DNA from: Alisma plantago-aquatica | Lineage: Eukaryota > Streptophyta > Magnoliopsida > Alismatales > Alismataceae | Assembly (NCBI GenBank): GCA_963693085.1 | Contig: OY856412.1 | Coordinates: forward strand, 1,060,974,744-1,061,038,743 | Length of the DNA stretch: 64,000 nucleotides | Reading direction: 5' to 3' | In this document: in pieces, positions 23,200-35,543 of the stretch | Position numbering within the stretch: position 1 is the stretch's first letter | Layout: each line of letters opens with the position of its first letter | Position numbers and translations under genes: made by a program | Notes under the pieces: generated by a model | The model's input: only the letters and a program-made list of their open reading frames with translations | Databases searched by the model: none | What the model was told of the DNA's origin: nothing

Positions 23200-24485
23200 T
23201 GCCTCGTACGACCTACGCAGGAGAGGCCATAAGCTTTGTATAGTGAGAGGTAATAAGACGTTTCAAGCTTTTTGGGTTGGTGACCCAGTTTCCATCTTCG
23301 TTCATCAACCTGCTTATCTTGTTGTGGAGATGTCTGCTTTTTACAGTTGAGTGGAAAAATTTATTGTTTCCATCACCACTCTTTAGCCATGTGTTATGCG
23401 ACTTATTTTTCCAATCCGTCTCCTCTCTTAATAAGATATTACATAGCTTTTCTTGCAAATTGAGAATATATGTATTACTTGCAATAGTATTACGATGGCC
23501 TAGTTGTACCTAAGCTTTTTCAATCTGCCGTAGGAGGGTAGCCTTCTCATGTTGGTTGTTCTTAGTCATCTCCCTGTACCACTTGATGGAATCCGCCTGG
23601 AAAGTCATTAAGGCCTCAAGAAAGTGATTGTCTTTTTTCCAATTCTCTTCGAGGTGGCTCGAGAACCCCTCTGTAAGGTTCCAGCTTGCCTTAGTTATGA
23701 AATGAGGAATGCGTCTGGTGCATTTTGTGTTGGTATTGAGGAGAACCGGTTATTGTCTGACTTTACCCATGGAAGGACAGTGACATTAGAGTTAGGAAAA
23801 CTGGAGGCTCACTCTTCATTAATGAGTGCTCTATCCAGCTTCTCGAGATGGAATTTTTTCTGGTAAGTGAAGAATTGCCCCTCAGACTTGGCTTCAACCA
23901 GTTTAGTATTGTTCATCATGTCATGGAACTGATTGCTGCTTCTCGAATCGAAGAACTTACTGCCACTTTTTTCCTCGATGCTTAGAAGGGTGTTAAAATC
24001 ACCTATGACAGCCTAGGTGCCGTGAGTGACTTGGCTTATCTCGTACAGCCTTGACCATAGTTTCTCTCTGGGTTTGGGTGATGGACTCGTGTAAACAAAA
24101 GTTACTACTGATCCATTGATAATGTAATGCACGAACTGGCGATGGCTGTATAGGATTTCTAGATTACATCTTGAGCTGTTCCACATAATCCAGATACCTC
24201 CAGAGTAGCTGATGGCCTCACTTCTATGAGAGGAATCAAAACCATATGTCTTTATGATGTTTATAGCCTGGTCCCACTACAACGTGGTTCTAGAATAGCT
24301 AATACATTGAATTTAAGATAAGACTTGAAATCTTTAAGGATATTGGTCTTTTGCTGCGATCCGGCACCCTGTATGTTCCACACTATAAACTTCATTTGTG
24401 GATTTAGAGGATGCAGCTGATTGGGTGTGGGGGGATTAACCATAGGGGGGCTGTCCGCCCAAGGCATTGTCATCCCTGTCATCAT
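23200..24485 (-). pseudogene. LINE endonuclease domain, broken
   Basis: Begins around 24400 with MKFIVWNIQGAG and FNVLAILEPRCSG, matching the start of the APE-type endonuclease of plant LINEs (WN..G then the catalytic LxE). Later pieces continue in several frames to about 23200, where WKNKSHNTWLKSGDGNNKFF, the usual linker before RT, can be read (23213-23458). Frame breaks are numerous, so no intact enzyme remains. Confidence 0.6.
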
Positions 24486-24531
24486 GAGTAGTCTCCATGT
24501 CTATTTGTTTGAAAGAGGATGTGCTTGAGAA

Positions 24532-25980
24532 TTATAGGTGATTTCCTGAGGCTTTCCCTTTCTTCCTTACCCTATCCGGGCTAGAAGGGGTATGGTTTTC
24601 TTGAAAAACCACCTGCCTATTCCTAAGATTCACTTGTCGATTAGCTGAGGCCCCTTGGGACTCACTAGTTGGGTTATAAATCACCAACTTCCCATTTGAT
24701 ACATGTCTGCCGTTCCTTCCTATGGAGATTTTGTCATCTTGAAGGGTAGTCACTGAATCCCTTGCAGCATCCGTCGTTTTAGTAGACTGTTGCTTCTTCA
24801 GTTTGTATCTGTTCTTTTTGCTGACAACTATTTGCCAGTCTTCTTTCGCTTCGTCTGCTAGCCTCGGGTGGTGAGGGTCCTCTTCATCTAAAGCTTCATG
24901 GACCTCCTCTGAAGTTTGCTTGGCCTTCCCTTTATCCTTCCTAGAGGGCCTCCGTTCTGGTTTCTTAGCATGTATGTTCATGATGTATGGGTTAGAAGGT
25001 GGGGGTGCAGGTGTTCCTCCATTAGTTTCTGGATCCAGAGGGGGGGTTGCAGTAGTATGTGTGCATTCACCCTCACTGTGGCCCATGCGTCCACACTTCA
25101 TGCATATCACATGTATGTTTTCATATTCTAGGTTGAACTTCTTGCCATTGAATAGAATTGTAGGGAGCAAGGGTTTTGCCGTCTCGACTTCCACTGTGAT
25201 TCTCGCAAATTTCCCTCTGTGCCCCAACGTCGTGGTTGAGTCTATCCTAATTGTCTTCCCAATACTATCACCGATACTCTTCAAGAGCTCATGTTGATAA
25301 AGGTATACCGGTAGGTCTGCTACTCTGGCCCAGACTAGAAGGCGCCTGGGGATGGGATCCGAAGGACGGAAGTCAACTGTCCAAGATTGGACTGAGATAT
25401 AGGATCCAAAGATCGTCCATGGTCCTCCTGTCATGGCTCAGATGTAATCAATTTTGTTGGACAACTGGATTATGTAATACCCTTTTTCCAGATCTATGAC
25501 TCTAAAGTTCTCCGTAGGTTTCCATAGGGTCGCCAGCCTGTTAACCAAGGCATGATAACCAATGTTGATACCTACTTCTTTGATAATAATGGAGTGCTTC
25601 CATGGGTCCAGTAGGGGTTGGATCTTATCCCTGTTGACCTTAGACTCGGGAATGGGTCATGTGCGGTCAATTGAGACATTTGATGCTTTGAGAAAATCCA
25701 CTGGAATGTTCTTGATGTGGCTGGTATCTCCCGCGTTACCTACCATGTTCGTATATGATCTCCTTTGGCTGTTAGGGTTCATAGGATCTTTGGTTTCCTG
25801 GTTCTTTCCAGTCGCTTTTCCAATTTCATGTTGTTGTAGGTTTTCCATTGCGTCTTCTCCTTGGTTAAGATCAGTATGTTCAGTAGCGGTATCCGGAGGA
25901 TGAATCCTCCCGGCGAAGATTCCTCTACCGCCACCTCCCCGGCCTCTAGAGCCTCTCCCTCGTGCCAGCCCTAGCACCAT
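24532..25980 (-). pseudogene. LINE ORF1 protein (DUF4283, zinc knuckle), broken
   Basis: Starts at Met 25980 with a Gly/Arg-rich leader (GRGSRGRGGGGRG), reads to 25657, is interrupted, and resumes at 25434-24532. The second part begins GPWTIFG...VQSWTVDF, typical of the DUF4283 RNA-binding domain of plant LINE ORF1, and contains a CCHC knuckle CMKCGRMGHSEGEC (C111, C114, H119, C124 of that segment). A basic, low-complexity tail follows. The known role is nucleic-acid binding and particle formation. The interruption between 25434 and 25657 breaks the frame. Confidence 0.75.
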
Positions 25981-27013
25981 CGTTTCTTCTAAACATCATT
26001 TTGATTGTGGAAATAGAGCATTTATAAGAAAATTATGAAAAATTTGAACAAACCTATATAATGACATCTAGTTCTATAAAAAAATATCATAGACCATTTA
26101 AGGTCAGTTTAAACCTAGGTTTGGCTAAACCCTAATTTGGACCTATATACCATTGATAATAATGAACCATATGTTAATGATGATTAATTGCTAACCAAAA
26201 TATCTATATGATCATGCATTTACAAGGAATCTCTGAACTATGGTACATGGGATATTTAAGTATATAGCTAGTTTTCCTTGTGTAAAATCTAAATATGAAG
26301 TATTTCTTATTCTTATTTGAGATTATTGCTTGTATGAAATATGCATGCATTATTGATCTCTTCCATAACATTGAGAACATATATAAAGAGATGGATTGTA
26401 GCTACTAAGTGAGATATTATCTCTCTTTCTCTCTCCTTTCTAACATTAAGGTCAACACATCCCCATAGCCCACGGGGCAAGGAGGGCCCAACATAAAAGT
26501 AATAAGTGGTTAACACACTTAGTAGTACAATCACATCAAAAGACATCTATAAATATGTGTTACCTGATTAATAATGGTTTACTTAGTATATTCTTATTTC
26601 TCAAATTATTTCAATTTTGTGAGCATATTAGTATGCATCTTTTACCCACATACACCAAACATCATGTGTTGATATGTTGTTTCTCGTATGTTTTAGGTTC
26701 AGATCTAGCATGGGAGAAAAGACGAGAAGTGAGGAATGAACATGTTGTACATATTGTGTAAGATCCTAGCATTCATGTTAAAACTTATGTAAAATCCCCT
26801 TTCACTATGTAATTATAATCCATGTTGTAATAATTCATTATGTAACATATAAGTTGAATGTTGAGGAATGTTTTTGGTGTATGCTTATAGTTGAACGTTC
26901 ATGTATGGGCATAATGCTTTCGCATCACACTCTGAAATGATTGCCTATTGTTTTTGGAGTTTGTCCTCTTGGGCACATGAAGTCTTGAGAAGACGGAATC
27001 TAGGGACGTTACA

Positions 27014-27570
27014 AGAAACACATCACAAGTTATCATATGATCAAATTAAACCATAAAAAAACTAGATAGTATAACAAAAACTAGTGGAAGGGAAACAAAA
27101 CACATGTTATCATGAAATCAAATAGAAGCACAAAATAAAGCATGACAACATAAGAGAAGCTAGAGGAAGGGAAACACAACATAAGTTATCATAACATCAG
27201 AAAATAAATCCAAACAACATAATAGGAGCCAGTGGATGGGAAACACAACACACATTATCATAACATTAAACAAAAGCACAAAAATAAAGCCAAACAATAT
27301 AAGAGAAGCTAGAAAAAGGAAAAACAACACACATTATCATAACATCAAACAAAAGCACAAAAATAAAGCAATACAATATAAGAGAAGATAGAGGAAGGGA
27401 AGCACAACGTAAGTTATCATAACATCAGACACAACCACAAAAAACAAAGCCCAAAGAATATAAGAGAATCTATAGGAAGGGAAACACAATACAAGTTATC
27501 AAAACATCAAAGAAAAGAACAAAAATAAAGCCAAATAGCATAGAATCTAGCAGAAGGGAAACATAGAAGA
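27014..27570. repeat. 79-bp tandem repeat, about seven copies
   Basis: The anchor GTTATCAT/ATTATCAT recurs at about 27029, 27106, 27185, 27254, 27333, 27413 and 27495, roughly 79 bp apart with one shorter unit of 69 bp. Each unit carries AAGCACAAAAATAAAGCCAA and GAGAAGCTAGAGGAAGGGAA. The array begins right after the end of element A's LTR. Confidence 0.85.
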
Positions 27571-28130
27571 AGTTTCTAATACCATGGATTTCTTTAGCAC
27601 TCATCCCTGCCTTATGGTAGATTAGTCTATCCCCAACTAACTCATCCTTCCAAGATCATGGCAATACATGATTTTTGACTTCAATCATGGGCTGACCACT
27701 ATCAAAATATGAAGTCTCACTTCAGAGTTTTATCTCAAGACAATGTAATCCAATGCCTCCATTCTACATGACGTTGGAACAAAATCATCAGTGAACTTAG
27801 ACTCATCCATGGATAAACTAGATTTTATCCCATAGGCAATAAAAATATCTACCTATATGCTCTTGATGAGAAAATACACCCTCTGCCACTACCTCTGACT
27901 TTCATAGATCTACTTGACTTCTCAATACTTAATGGATCAAGGGTCTTGATGGAGATAGAACTTACACCAAAAGATTACTCTTTCAATGGAAGTCCTAATA
28001 TGCACCAAAAACCCTAGGGAGATGATGTTCTCTCTAGGTTTACCTACAACTGGTTCTAGATAAATGCTCCAACCCCATAAGAGTGTGGAAGCCTTATCAT
28101 AGTACAGATTTAGGATCGAACCCAAAGGAC
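27571..28130. other. Non-coding stretch, no gene seen
   Basis: No domain recognised on either strand. Probably retrotransposon leader or interior adjoining the LTR-like block that follows. Confidence 0.4.
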
Positions 28131-29407
28131 AACGTTAAGAATCTGAGTGTCTTTTTCTCATTTCGTACCGATATAAGTCAATCATCTAAGACCAAAAGTT
28201 TGATTTGAGTTATATAACCTAAAACATGCAAAAGTAAAGGCAAGAATAAAAACTAGCTTGAGGGTTTAAAATCTAAGATTTAGTAAATGATGATGGATCA
28301 CTGGGGTGATGCGGGTATTCACCACCACTACACATATATTGTACATGTACCAATCGTAGCAAGACCTACAAGCAAGATACATGGATGTTATACAATACCG
28401 ATGTCTTATAGGACAAGAGTAATGCACACATCCCTCACGGGTTGAGTAACCCTCATCCGGTACATATCTACGTGTCAATGAAGATATGTAGCCTCCGAAG
28501 AGAGAACCTTACTCAACCATGTGAAACGTGCATCGGAAAACTAACAAGCGAGCGATAATTACCAAATCGATTAGTATCCTTACAGACTATCCCTCTTTTG
28601 ATGATATAGCTATGAGAAACGTGGGAGTGTTGCAATGTCAGCCATTCCTGAACAAATGGTCAAATACTTTGCACCACTCTCTCCTCAGAGTGTGTTCCTT
28701 GACCTATCAAGGTTGCACTTTTGTATGTCAACTGGTTCCATTTCATAGTACAAAAGCACAACGATGGAGGTGAGTTTACTTCACTCCTTAGAAGGCGTTC
28801 CTAGATATTGAAATGGATGCACGGTGGATACGCACACCAGAAACCAACACTAAATCAGTATTCGAGTCTCAAGAGCAGTCGTAGACAAAGCACAACGAAA
28901 GACAATTGATGCATACAAGAACACGACCAACATTCAAGCATGTAAGAAACGATTTAGTATTGAATCAGAATGATAACATCTTTTTGGTACAGATTACAAA
29001 ACATGGGTAGCAGGGCTAGTCCCCGCACCCTAGTGGATGAAACTACTCCCTCCTCATGAGAGAAACAAGAAGAATGAGAAAGAGGGAGAAATCCACCATG
29101 GACTCAGTGCAAAAGGCAATCACAACTCAGTGAAGATGAAGCGGTCTTCTACGTCGTGTCGGAGTAGATCTGGACACGGAACGGGAGACGCCAAGACAGT
29201 CTAGGAAGTCTATCTCGCTCTGTCTTCCTTCTCTTCTCAGTCTCCTTGCTTGCAATACGGGCAGTCGGTGGAATGGAACTGGCATAGATGAGACTGGATT
29301 TGGATCGAAACTGTGTACTGACAGCCTGTCGGCATCCTGGAACCGATCTCAATCCGGCAGCCTTGGGCTGTAGTGAGATAGATATCCAAGACCATGCCTC
29401 TACCCTT

Positions 29408-29418
29408 CTATTTATAGG
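29408..29418 (-). promoter_or_regulatory. TATA box of the putative minus-strand LTR
   Basis: CCTATAAATAG on the minus strand in a GC-richer context, followed by GGTAGAGGCATGG, so it stands out from background more than TATA matches elsewhere here. Confidence 0.5.
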
Positions 29419-29938
29419 CTTTCCATGTGTCTTGGACAGGTTGGGTCAGATCTACAAATTGCCCAAAATATATTGGTCCAAGGAGTCACACCTTAGTGCG
29501 TGTCCTTTTGTCCCATACGGTTTGATCATGCGGTTTGCTCTCCGCAATTGCTTCATGTGGTTTTCTCCCGCAATTGCTTCATGCGGTTTGCTCATGCAAT
29601 TTTGGCTTTAGTAAATCATTAGGTTGCTCATGCGGTTTGCTAGTTTCACGTGGACTTCTACTCAATTCTTCACGTAGGCGCAATAGCTGCTGGCCATTCG
29701 GTTTTGAATGCAGCGATCCGTTCAGCTTGTTAAGTCATGTGGACTCTACTAGTCTTTGTAATGTGATCAGCACCATGCGTTCTCATGCCCACGTGGGGCC
29801 ATGTGTTCTCATGCCCATGTTAAAGCCATCGACGTTGTTGCTGTCTTTGCTCATGCGGTTTAGCTCCCACAATTGCTCATGTGGTTTCGTAGCTCATGCC
29901 TCCACGACTGTGTGCATGCGGTCTTACTGCACTTCTAC

Positions 29939-30658
29939 TCAAACGGTCTTGCATAATCTACAGCTCAGCCACCCAAACGATCTTACGATGGCCTCCCTAT
30001 CAGTCTCTTCGACCGGTTGCAAGCTGCTATGTGCGGAGGAGTGGGTGACGGCGGCGTAGGTACGGAACTTGTGATTGGAGGAAGATGAGTGGGCACCGTC
30101 GTTGCTGCTGACGGTGAGGTAGACGACGCCGGTGCTTGTGGCAAGCAGGCCGTCGTGGGCAGCGGTGGTGTCAGCGAGCAGGTCATGGGTGCTACTTGTG
30201 TGAGCTGTGGAGCTTGTGATTGGAGGCAGACGAGTGGGTTCCGTAGTTGCTACTGACGACGAGGTAGACAAGTGGGCATTGTCGGTGCTGCTGACGGTGA
30301 GGTAGACGACGCTGGCACTTGTGGCAAGTAGGCTATCATGGGCAGTAGTGGTGCGACCTGGGACTGGTGATGAATTCGAATGGCGGCGGCGCTGCTTGGT
30401 TTTGAAATCGAGAGAGAAAACGGAATGGAGGTCATGACTGCATGAGGTCAAGACCGCATGGAGGTCAAAACCGCATGAGGTCGAGACCGCATGGAGGTCA
30501 AGACCGCATGAGGTCAAGACTGCATGGAGGTCAAGACTGCATGAGGTCAAGACCGCATGAAGGTCGAGACCGCATGGAGGTCGAGACCGCATGGGGTCCA
30601 GACCGCATGAAGGTCGAGACCGCATGGAGGTCAAGACCGCATGGGGTCGAGACCGCAT
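29939..30658 (-). CDS. Low-complexity ORF made of repeats, doubtful gene
   Basis: A 239-residue open frame. Its N-terminal 85 residues are the translated 33-bp minisatellite (HAVLTSCGLDL-like units). The rest is Ser/Thr-rich with an internal duplication (LLATSxxVVYLTVSS occurs twice, near 111-125 and 178-192). No known domain. The frame stays open because the repeat dimer is a multiple of three, so the ORF length is weak evidence for a gene. Confidence 0.15.
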   Translation of the reverse strand: MRSRPHAVLTSMRSRPSCGLDPMRSRPPCGLDLHAVLTSCSLDLHAVLTSCGLDLHAVSTSCGFDLHAVLTSCSHDLHSVFSLDFKTKQRRRHSNSSPVPGRTTTAHDSLLATSASVVYLTVSSTDNAHLSTSSSVATTEPTRLPPITSSTAHTSSTHDLLADTTAAHDGLLATSTGVVYLTVSSNDGAHSSSSNHKFRTYAAVTHSSAHSSLQPVEETDREAIVRSFGWLSCRLCKTV

Positions 30659-30795
30659 GAGGTCAAGACCGCATGAAGGTCAAGACTGCATGGAGGTCAA
30701 GACTGCATGGGGTCGAGACCGCATGGAGGTCAAGACCGCATGGAAGTCAAGTCCACATGGGGTCGAGACGGCATGAAGGTCAAGGCCGCATGGGG
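30431..30795. repeat. 16/17-bp minisatellite (33-bp dimer), about 21 units
   Basis: Units CATGAGGTCAAGACCG (16 bp) and CATGGAGGTCAAGACCG (17 bp) often alternate, so that dimers of 33 bp encode 11-residue repeats (MRSRPHGGQDR) on the plus strand. The core ACCGCATG is the reverse complement of the CATGCGGT motif repeated at 29529-29920. Confidence 0.9.
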
Positions 30796-31174
30796 AAACC
30801 GAATGGATCAAGACCGAATGGTGGTTAAGACCGAGTGGTTGGATGAAAAGGAACCGTTGGATCTCGACCGGATGGTTGAGAGTGATCTACAGGGAAAAAG
30901 GAAAGTGAGTAAGGGGGGATAAGATCAAATAAACTGCAAACTAGAGTAATTAGAACTAGTATAACATTATTTACATGAAACTGAAGAGATCCTTAAAATA
31001 AACCCAAAGTGAGGGTAGATCAGTCGATATGCGGCACGAAATCCTTAGAATTGGTGACTGAGAGGGTGAATCTGGAGGATTCATCAGGTCTGGACAACCC
31101 TACAAGCCACACTTACTTACCACCTGGTGATAATGGGAACCCCCCGTTGAGCTCCATTGATAGCCTATGCAATC

Positions 31175-31503
31175 GAGGATATTCATAGAATACCATAAAT
31201 GAGGATGTTGATGTTGATTCAGACTATTCTATTAATAATCACCCACTTGATGTTACATATCATAACGAACATTATACACCATATGATTCTAATATGTATA
31301 GAGAGAACAATCAACAACATCTAATTTCAGACGAACATAGAAACATGTATTTTCCTAACACATCTCTAGTGAATAACAATAATGGTCATTCTCAATCTTT
31401 ACATCTACCTCACACTTTAGTCAATATTGTTAAATATTCACTTTGGATCACAGTTCAAAAAAAGAAAGTATCACAAACAAATAAATCAACGTTGCAAATG
31501 TAA
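31175..31503 (+). CDS. Unrecognised Asn/His/Tyr-rich ORF fragment
   Basis: An open frame without a stop from about 31190 to 31503 (first Met at 31294). The protein is rich in Asn, His, Tyr and Ser, with the stretch NEHYTPYDSNMYRENNQQH. The composition is like a disordered part of a plant or transposon protein and codon usage looks coding, but no family is recognised. It ends just left of the LINE at 31515. Confidence 0.25.
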
Positions 31504-33239
31504 CTAGGTAGGAACACACACTTTTTTCTTGGTAAACCAAGATCCTTTTGTATTGAAATATTTGTGTTTGACTAATTACAATGCAACATAGACTGTATAG
31601 AGAAAAGAAAACAATCTACATAGAAGAAGAGGTCAATGGGTAGAATATCAAACAACTTGAAAAGCTATCTAGAACAGTTAGAGACAGGATTAGATAATAG
31701 GAGTCACCATTCCAATCAAGCTAGGATTCCTATCAACATTTGAAACTGGGAGACCCTCAGACTTGTACCTAACAGAGAAAGAAGAAGAACAACCAATCTC
31801 TGTCTGAAAGAATCATAGGAAGAAACATCAAGAATCATTCAGTCAGTAGAATGAAATCCTTGTAAATAAGATCCCAGAGCTTGACTCGATTTTGCTCCAC
31901 ATCCTGATGTACTCTGACATTTCTCTCTTTCTAGATCCAGAACAAGATACACAGAGAAAGATCATGTTCTTTTCTACTTTTCCATACTAACAAATCATTA
32001 CATTCATATGGAATGCATGGAAAACCAATCTTCAGATTTTCATCCCAAATACTAGTAGAGGACTCACAAGAAAACATGAAATGATTTGTCTACTTGTCAC
32101 TTCTCTAACATAGGAAATAGAAGGATGGATTTACGAACCCCATATGTCTAACAAAATCATTAGTAAGGAGTCTACCATGCCCTACCTTCCAATCATTAAC
32201 ATGAAATCACACTACAACTTTAAACCTCCATATCCATTCAAAAATAGGAAAGGCAGTGATAGTGGAACAAATCCAGACTATTATGATCTTGATTTGGGGT
32301 AAAAAATTGAAAAGAATTCTATCTTTTGAATTACTTGGATCACCCAGACTCACCAAAATAGCATTCAACTCCTCATTCAAACATGAATCATCAAGGGACC
32401 ATTTTCCTCTATTAATAAGATGGCTCAACTTACAATTGGTAGGAAAACCAAGTCTGATAGATAATACTTTTCCTACCAATCTTATCCATAACAAGAGAAC
32501 AACCAGGGATCCATGGATCACCCAAAGAAAGATATCCCTTCCATCACCAAACTCGTATCTAATATAAGTCTTGAGGTTATCTCTCACACTAATATTTCTA
32601 TTTAGATGCCATGAAAAGTTATTACTCTCAAAGACTAACCAAAAAGAGTTTTTTTTTTTTGAAATATTTTGTCATGTAGCCACTTAATCCAAAGAGAATA
32701 TGCTTTCCTAGCTATATTCCAAGTTTGATAGATTAAAGCAACTTTGGACATATATTTGATTGATCTGATGCCTAGACCACCTTTCACCTTGGGCTTGGTA
32801 ACTCTCTCCCACTTGATAAGTAAAAACATTATTTATTTTTAGAAACTCCACAAATGAAGTCCCTAGTTAGCTTTTCAATTTCATCCATAACAAATCAAGG
32901 AAGAGGAAAAAAGGTGGTCCAAAATAAGTGGATAGCAGATTAGGTAGAGTGAGCAAGCTCGAGCCTCCCATCCATTGAAAGTTGTTTGGCTTTCTAGCCC
33001 TCCAATCTTCTCATGACTTTATCTATTAAAGGGCTATAATATTTCTTTGACATCTTTCCAATAAATAGAGGAATACCTAGATATATTTGACCCATATTAC
33101 CTTCCTCAATTTCCATAATATCACAGACCAACTATTTATTAGCACCATTGCTAAACAAAATAGAACTTTTCTCTAGATTAAGTTCCAAACCAGTAATGTC
33201 ATAGAAGTCATTGAGAATCGTCTTTAACTCCTTGGCATT

Positions 33240-33716
33240 CTTCTCATCGGATTCTAAGAAAGCCATGAGGTCATCGGAAAAGATTAGATGTGAGATCACC
33301 AAACTACTAATTAATCTTTTGTTCTGGTACTACCTTGTCAATAAGAAGAGAGAAGGTTTGCATAACCATAACAAAGAGATATGGGACCAAGGAATCTCCT
33401 TGCCTAACACCATTTCTTGACTTAATGATTTGGAAGACTCTCCACTGATCAAAATCTCATAAGAAGTAGTATAGAATATTTCTTTAAGCCAAAGACTCCA
33501 ACAGATAGGAAAACCCATAAGATTTATAATTTTGAATAAAGCTTCCCAAAAGACCGAGTCATAACCTTTAGAGATGTCAAGCTTAATAAACACTCTATGT
33601 TTCCCTTTTTTCCTATTGAAATCATGAATCAACTTATTAGATAAAAGGATATCATCACATATACTTCTACCCTTGATGGATGCACATTGATTTGGTTTAA
33701 TGATAGGAAATAACAC
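33240..33716 (-). pseudogene. RT of second LINE, catalytic aspartates present
   Basis: Contains NQCASIKGRSICDDILL and IKLDISKGYDSVFW, with the first catalytic Asp kept (D53 of the segment). The second site reads FSDDL at 33267-33281, so both sites are conserved, but the frame shifts between them (about 33330-33420). Downstream pieces have stops. Not functional, yet less eroded than the RT at 22-23 kb. Confidence 0.75.
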
Positions 33717-34191
33717 TTTGTAATCTGGAAGGTGTCTCCTTTCCCATTATTTCACTTTCCTTCCTCATAGAGATAAAGTATCCAATGATAATCCAGGGAC
33801 CATACATAGAGATATGAATAGAGTCAATACTTTTCCATAATCTGCATATATCATAGTCACCATGATGACCATACTCAACAATAAGGAAAAAATAAATATT
33901 ACCAACACTAACATAAGAATGGATATGTTGATCGGATTCTTCAAGATGATGACATTATAAATATCTTCATTCCATAGCACAACAAACCTCCCTATAACAT
34001 GGGAAGAATGATTTGAAATCCATAAATACTCAGGAATAAACCTTCTCATGAGCTTCTAAATTTTCCTCTCCCCCACTTTTGTTTCATTCAAAATCACTAA
34101 ATGGGATCTTATTCATTTTATTCCCTCCTAAACTTTATGAGCCTTAATGTCAAGGCCTCTAACATTCAAGGACAGAATATTGATTTTAGTA

Positions 34192-35543
34192 TTAACCATT
34201 TAAACCAGATTTACCTAGTACTTCACTAGTTTTGGTCCCCTTCAAAATGTCCACTTCTTTTGATTCTCCATAATCCTCAACCAAGTTTTTGAATCTGATA
34301 TTATGAGAAGCCAAATTAGGGGAGTCATAGGTAGGACTAGGACTCGTATTCTTTGGTTTTTTTAATTTTCTTGGGACATTAAAGCCATCAAACTCTTTAT
34401 TTTCTCTCGCCACATTAAATAAATTTGAAGAATTTGGGGGGGGGAATCAGATTGATAACACTCCTAAAATCAACAACATCCTCCAGTTCATTAGTAACAA
34501 ACTCAAAAGGTTCACTGGTATCATGGAATTCCTCCTTCCTAGATTCTTCTCATATAAGAGAAGTAACATTCCCTTTGTCAATCTCACTCACTTTGTCATC
34601 ATGAGAACCAATAACATGATTTTCTTTTGTACAACTGATGTCATTCACTAGTTCATTCACTTGTTGACAAAAATATTAGCAGATTTATTGACAATCCATG
34701 TATTCTTAGGTTTTGGAATTTTCGTTCTCTTAAAATAATCATGACCAAACAAGTTGCAGACGTGATAGGGCTTAGGCCTCCATTCATACTCAAGCAAATC
34801 TTATGAAGTTCACCATCTTCTCTCGCTACCTCCAAAGAATCTGAAAATGATGAATCAACGGGAATCAAAACATGCATTCTTGCAAACTCCAGTCTCTTGA
34901 AATCATGAGTAAGTCTATCAGTTTTTAGTGGGGTACGCAAGTACAAATTGATCCTTTCAAACATGTTCTTCTCCCAAAGTTCCAATGATAATTCATGAGT
35001 TTTGATCCATACAAAAACTTACTTCATCTTCATTTTTATTAGAACTTTCCCTGGTCACCACTTCAGTAGAACCATAGGTTCATCCCTAATAAAGTATGTG
35101 CCACCATCTAAGACCGACTCTAGATCCTCTTAATCAGTGAATGGAATCAAGAAGAACCTCAGACCCAAGTTCATCACCTCTAGTTTTCCTTTAAGAATCT
35201 GGATCTATGAGAGGTACCTCTCTATTGTGGGAAAATGAGGTCTAAAGCCCATTATGCAACCGACAAGACTTTGGTTCCAATTCTCAACATTCTTCAATGC
35301 TTCCTCCTTCGGGTAGATAAAAGTTTTTCCCTTGACTACTATCTCAACCTTCTCCAATAGTGTGTCACCTTGAACCTTCTTGTGAAATAGATGTAACCAA
35401 GAACTAGGTTGGAGATGCGATGGAAACGCATGCCTAATGATCTTTCCTCCACCAACAATAGTCATTCCTTCACAATTGCCTCCATTGTCTCCTTTGCGTT
35501 TGCCTCCACTCATCTCCTTCTCTATGGCTTGATGGTGTCCCAT
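34192..35543 (-). pseudogene. ORF1 of second LINE, broken
   Basis: Pieces in shifting frames: 35543-35205 ends ENWNQSLVGCIMGFRPHFP, 34985-34653 contains TPLKTDRLTHDFKRLEFARM and DGELHKI, and 34413-34192 is the acidic C-terminal tail. The wording matches the DUF4283 region of LINE ORF1 proteins (LVG..G..P.F; TPL.TD..T...RL.FARM). The CCHC knuckle expected after YEW.P is not intact. Confidence 0.65.

Larger units (their letters stand above)
20274..25983 (-). mobile_element. LINE (non-LTR retrotransposon) nested in element A
   Basis: A minus-strand element with its poly-A tail as an 11-T run at 20274-20284 and its 5' end near 25983. Order on the minus strand: ORF1 (DUF4283-like plus CCHC knuckle), endonuclease, RT, thumb, zf-RVT, RNase H. 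This is the usual plant L1-type order. Its length of about 5.7 kb is near full length. Several frame breaks and lost RT aspartates make it inactive. Left LTR sequence at 15481-15500 is the empty site. A target duplication is not clear because the target itself was T-rich. Confidence 0.85.
18413..27013 (+). mobile_element. Element A, right LTR (Ty3/gypsy), interrupted by a LINE
   Basis: Aligns with the left LTR in two blocks: 18413-20273 with 9540-15480 (minus its insertion) and 25985-27013 with 15490-16514. Ends GGGACGTTACA, a standard gypsy LTR end. Without the LINE it is about 2.9 kb. Sequence after 27013 is a tandem repeat, not a primer binding site, which agrees with this being the 3' LTR. 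Confidence 0.75.
28130..30920 (-). mobile_element. Probable LTR remnant on the minus strand
   Basis: A GC-richer block with a strong minus-strand TATA (CCTATAAATAG at 29408-29418) and minisatellite-bearing sequence upstream of it (29520-30800), as in an LTR U3 followed by R/U5. Phrases at 28150-28330 (CGTACCGATATAAGTCAATC, GATGGATCACTGGGGTGATG) look like the U5 or leader side of plant LTR elements from memory of such sequences, not from a search. Ends and target duplications were not found. Confidence 0.4.

Noticed and set aside
30442..30922. Plus-strand open frames with MRSRPHGGQDR repeats
   Set aside because: The frame stays open only because the minisatellite dimer is 33 bp; no flanking gene structure.
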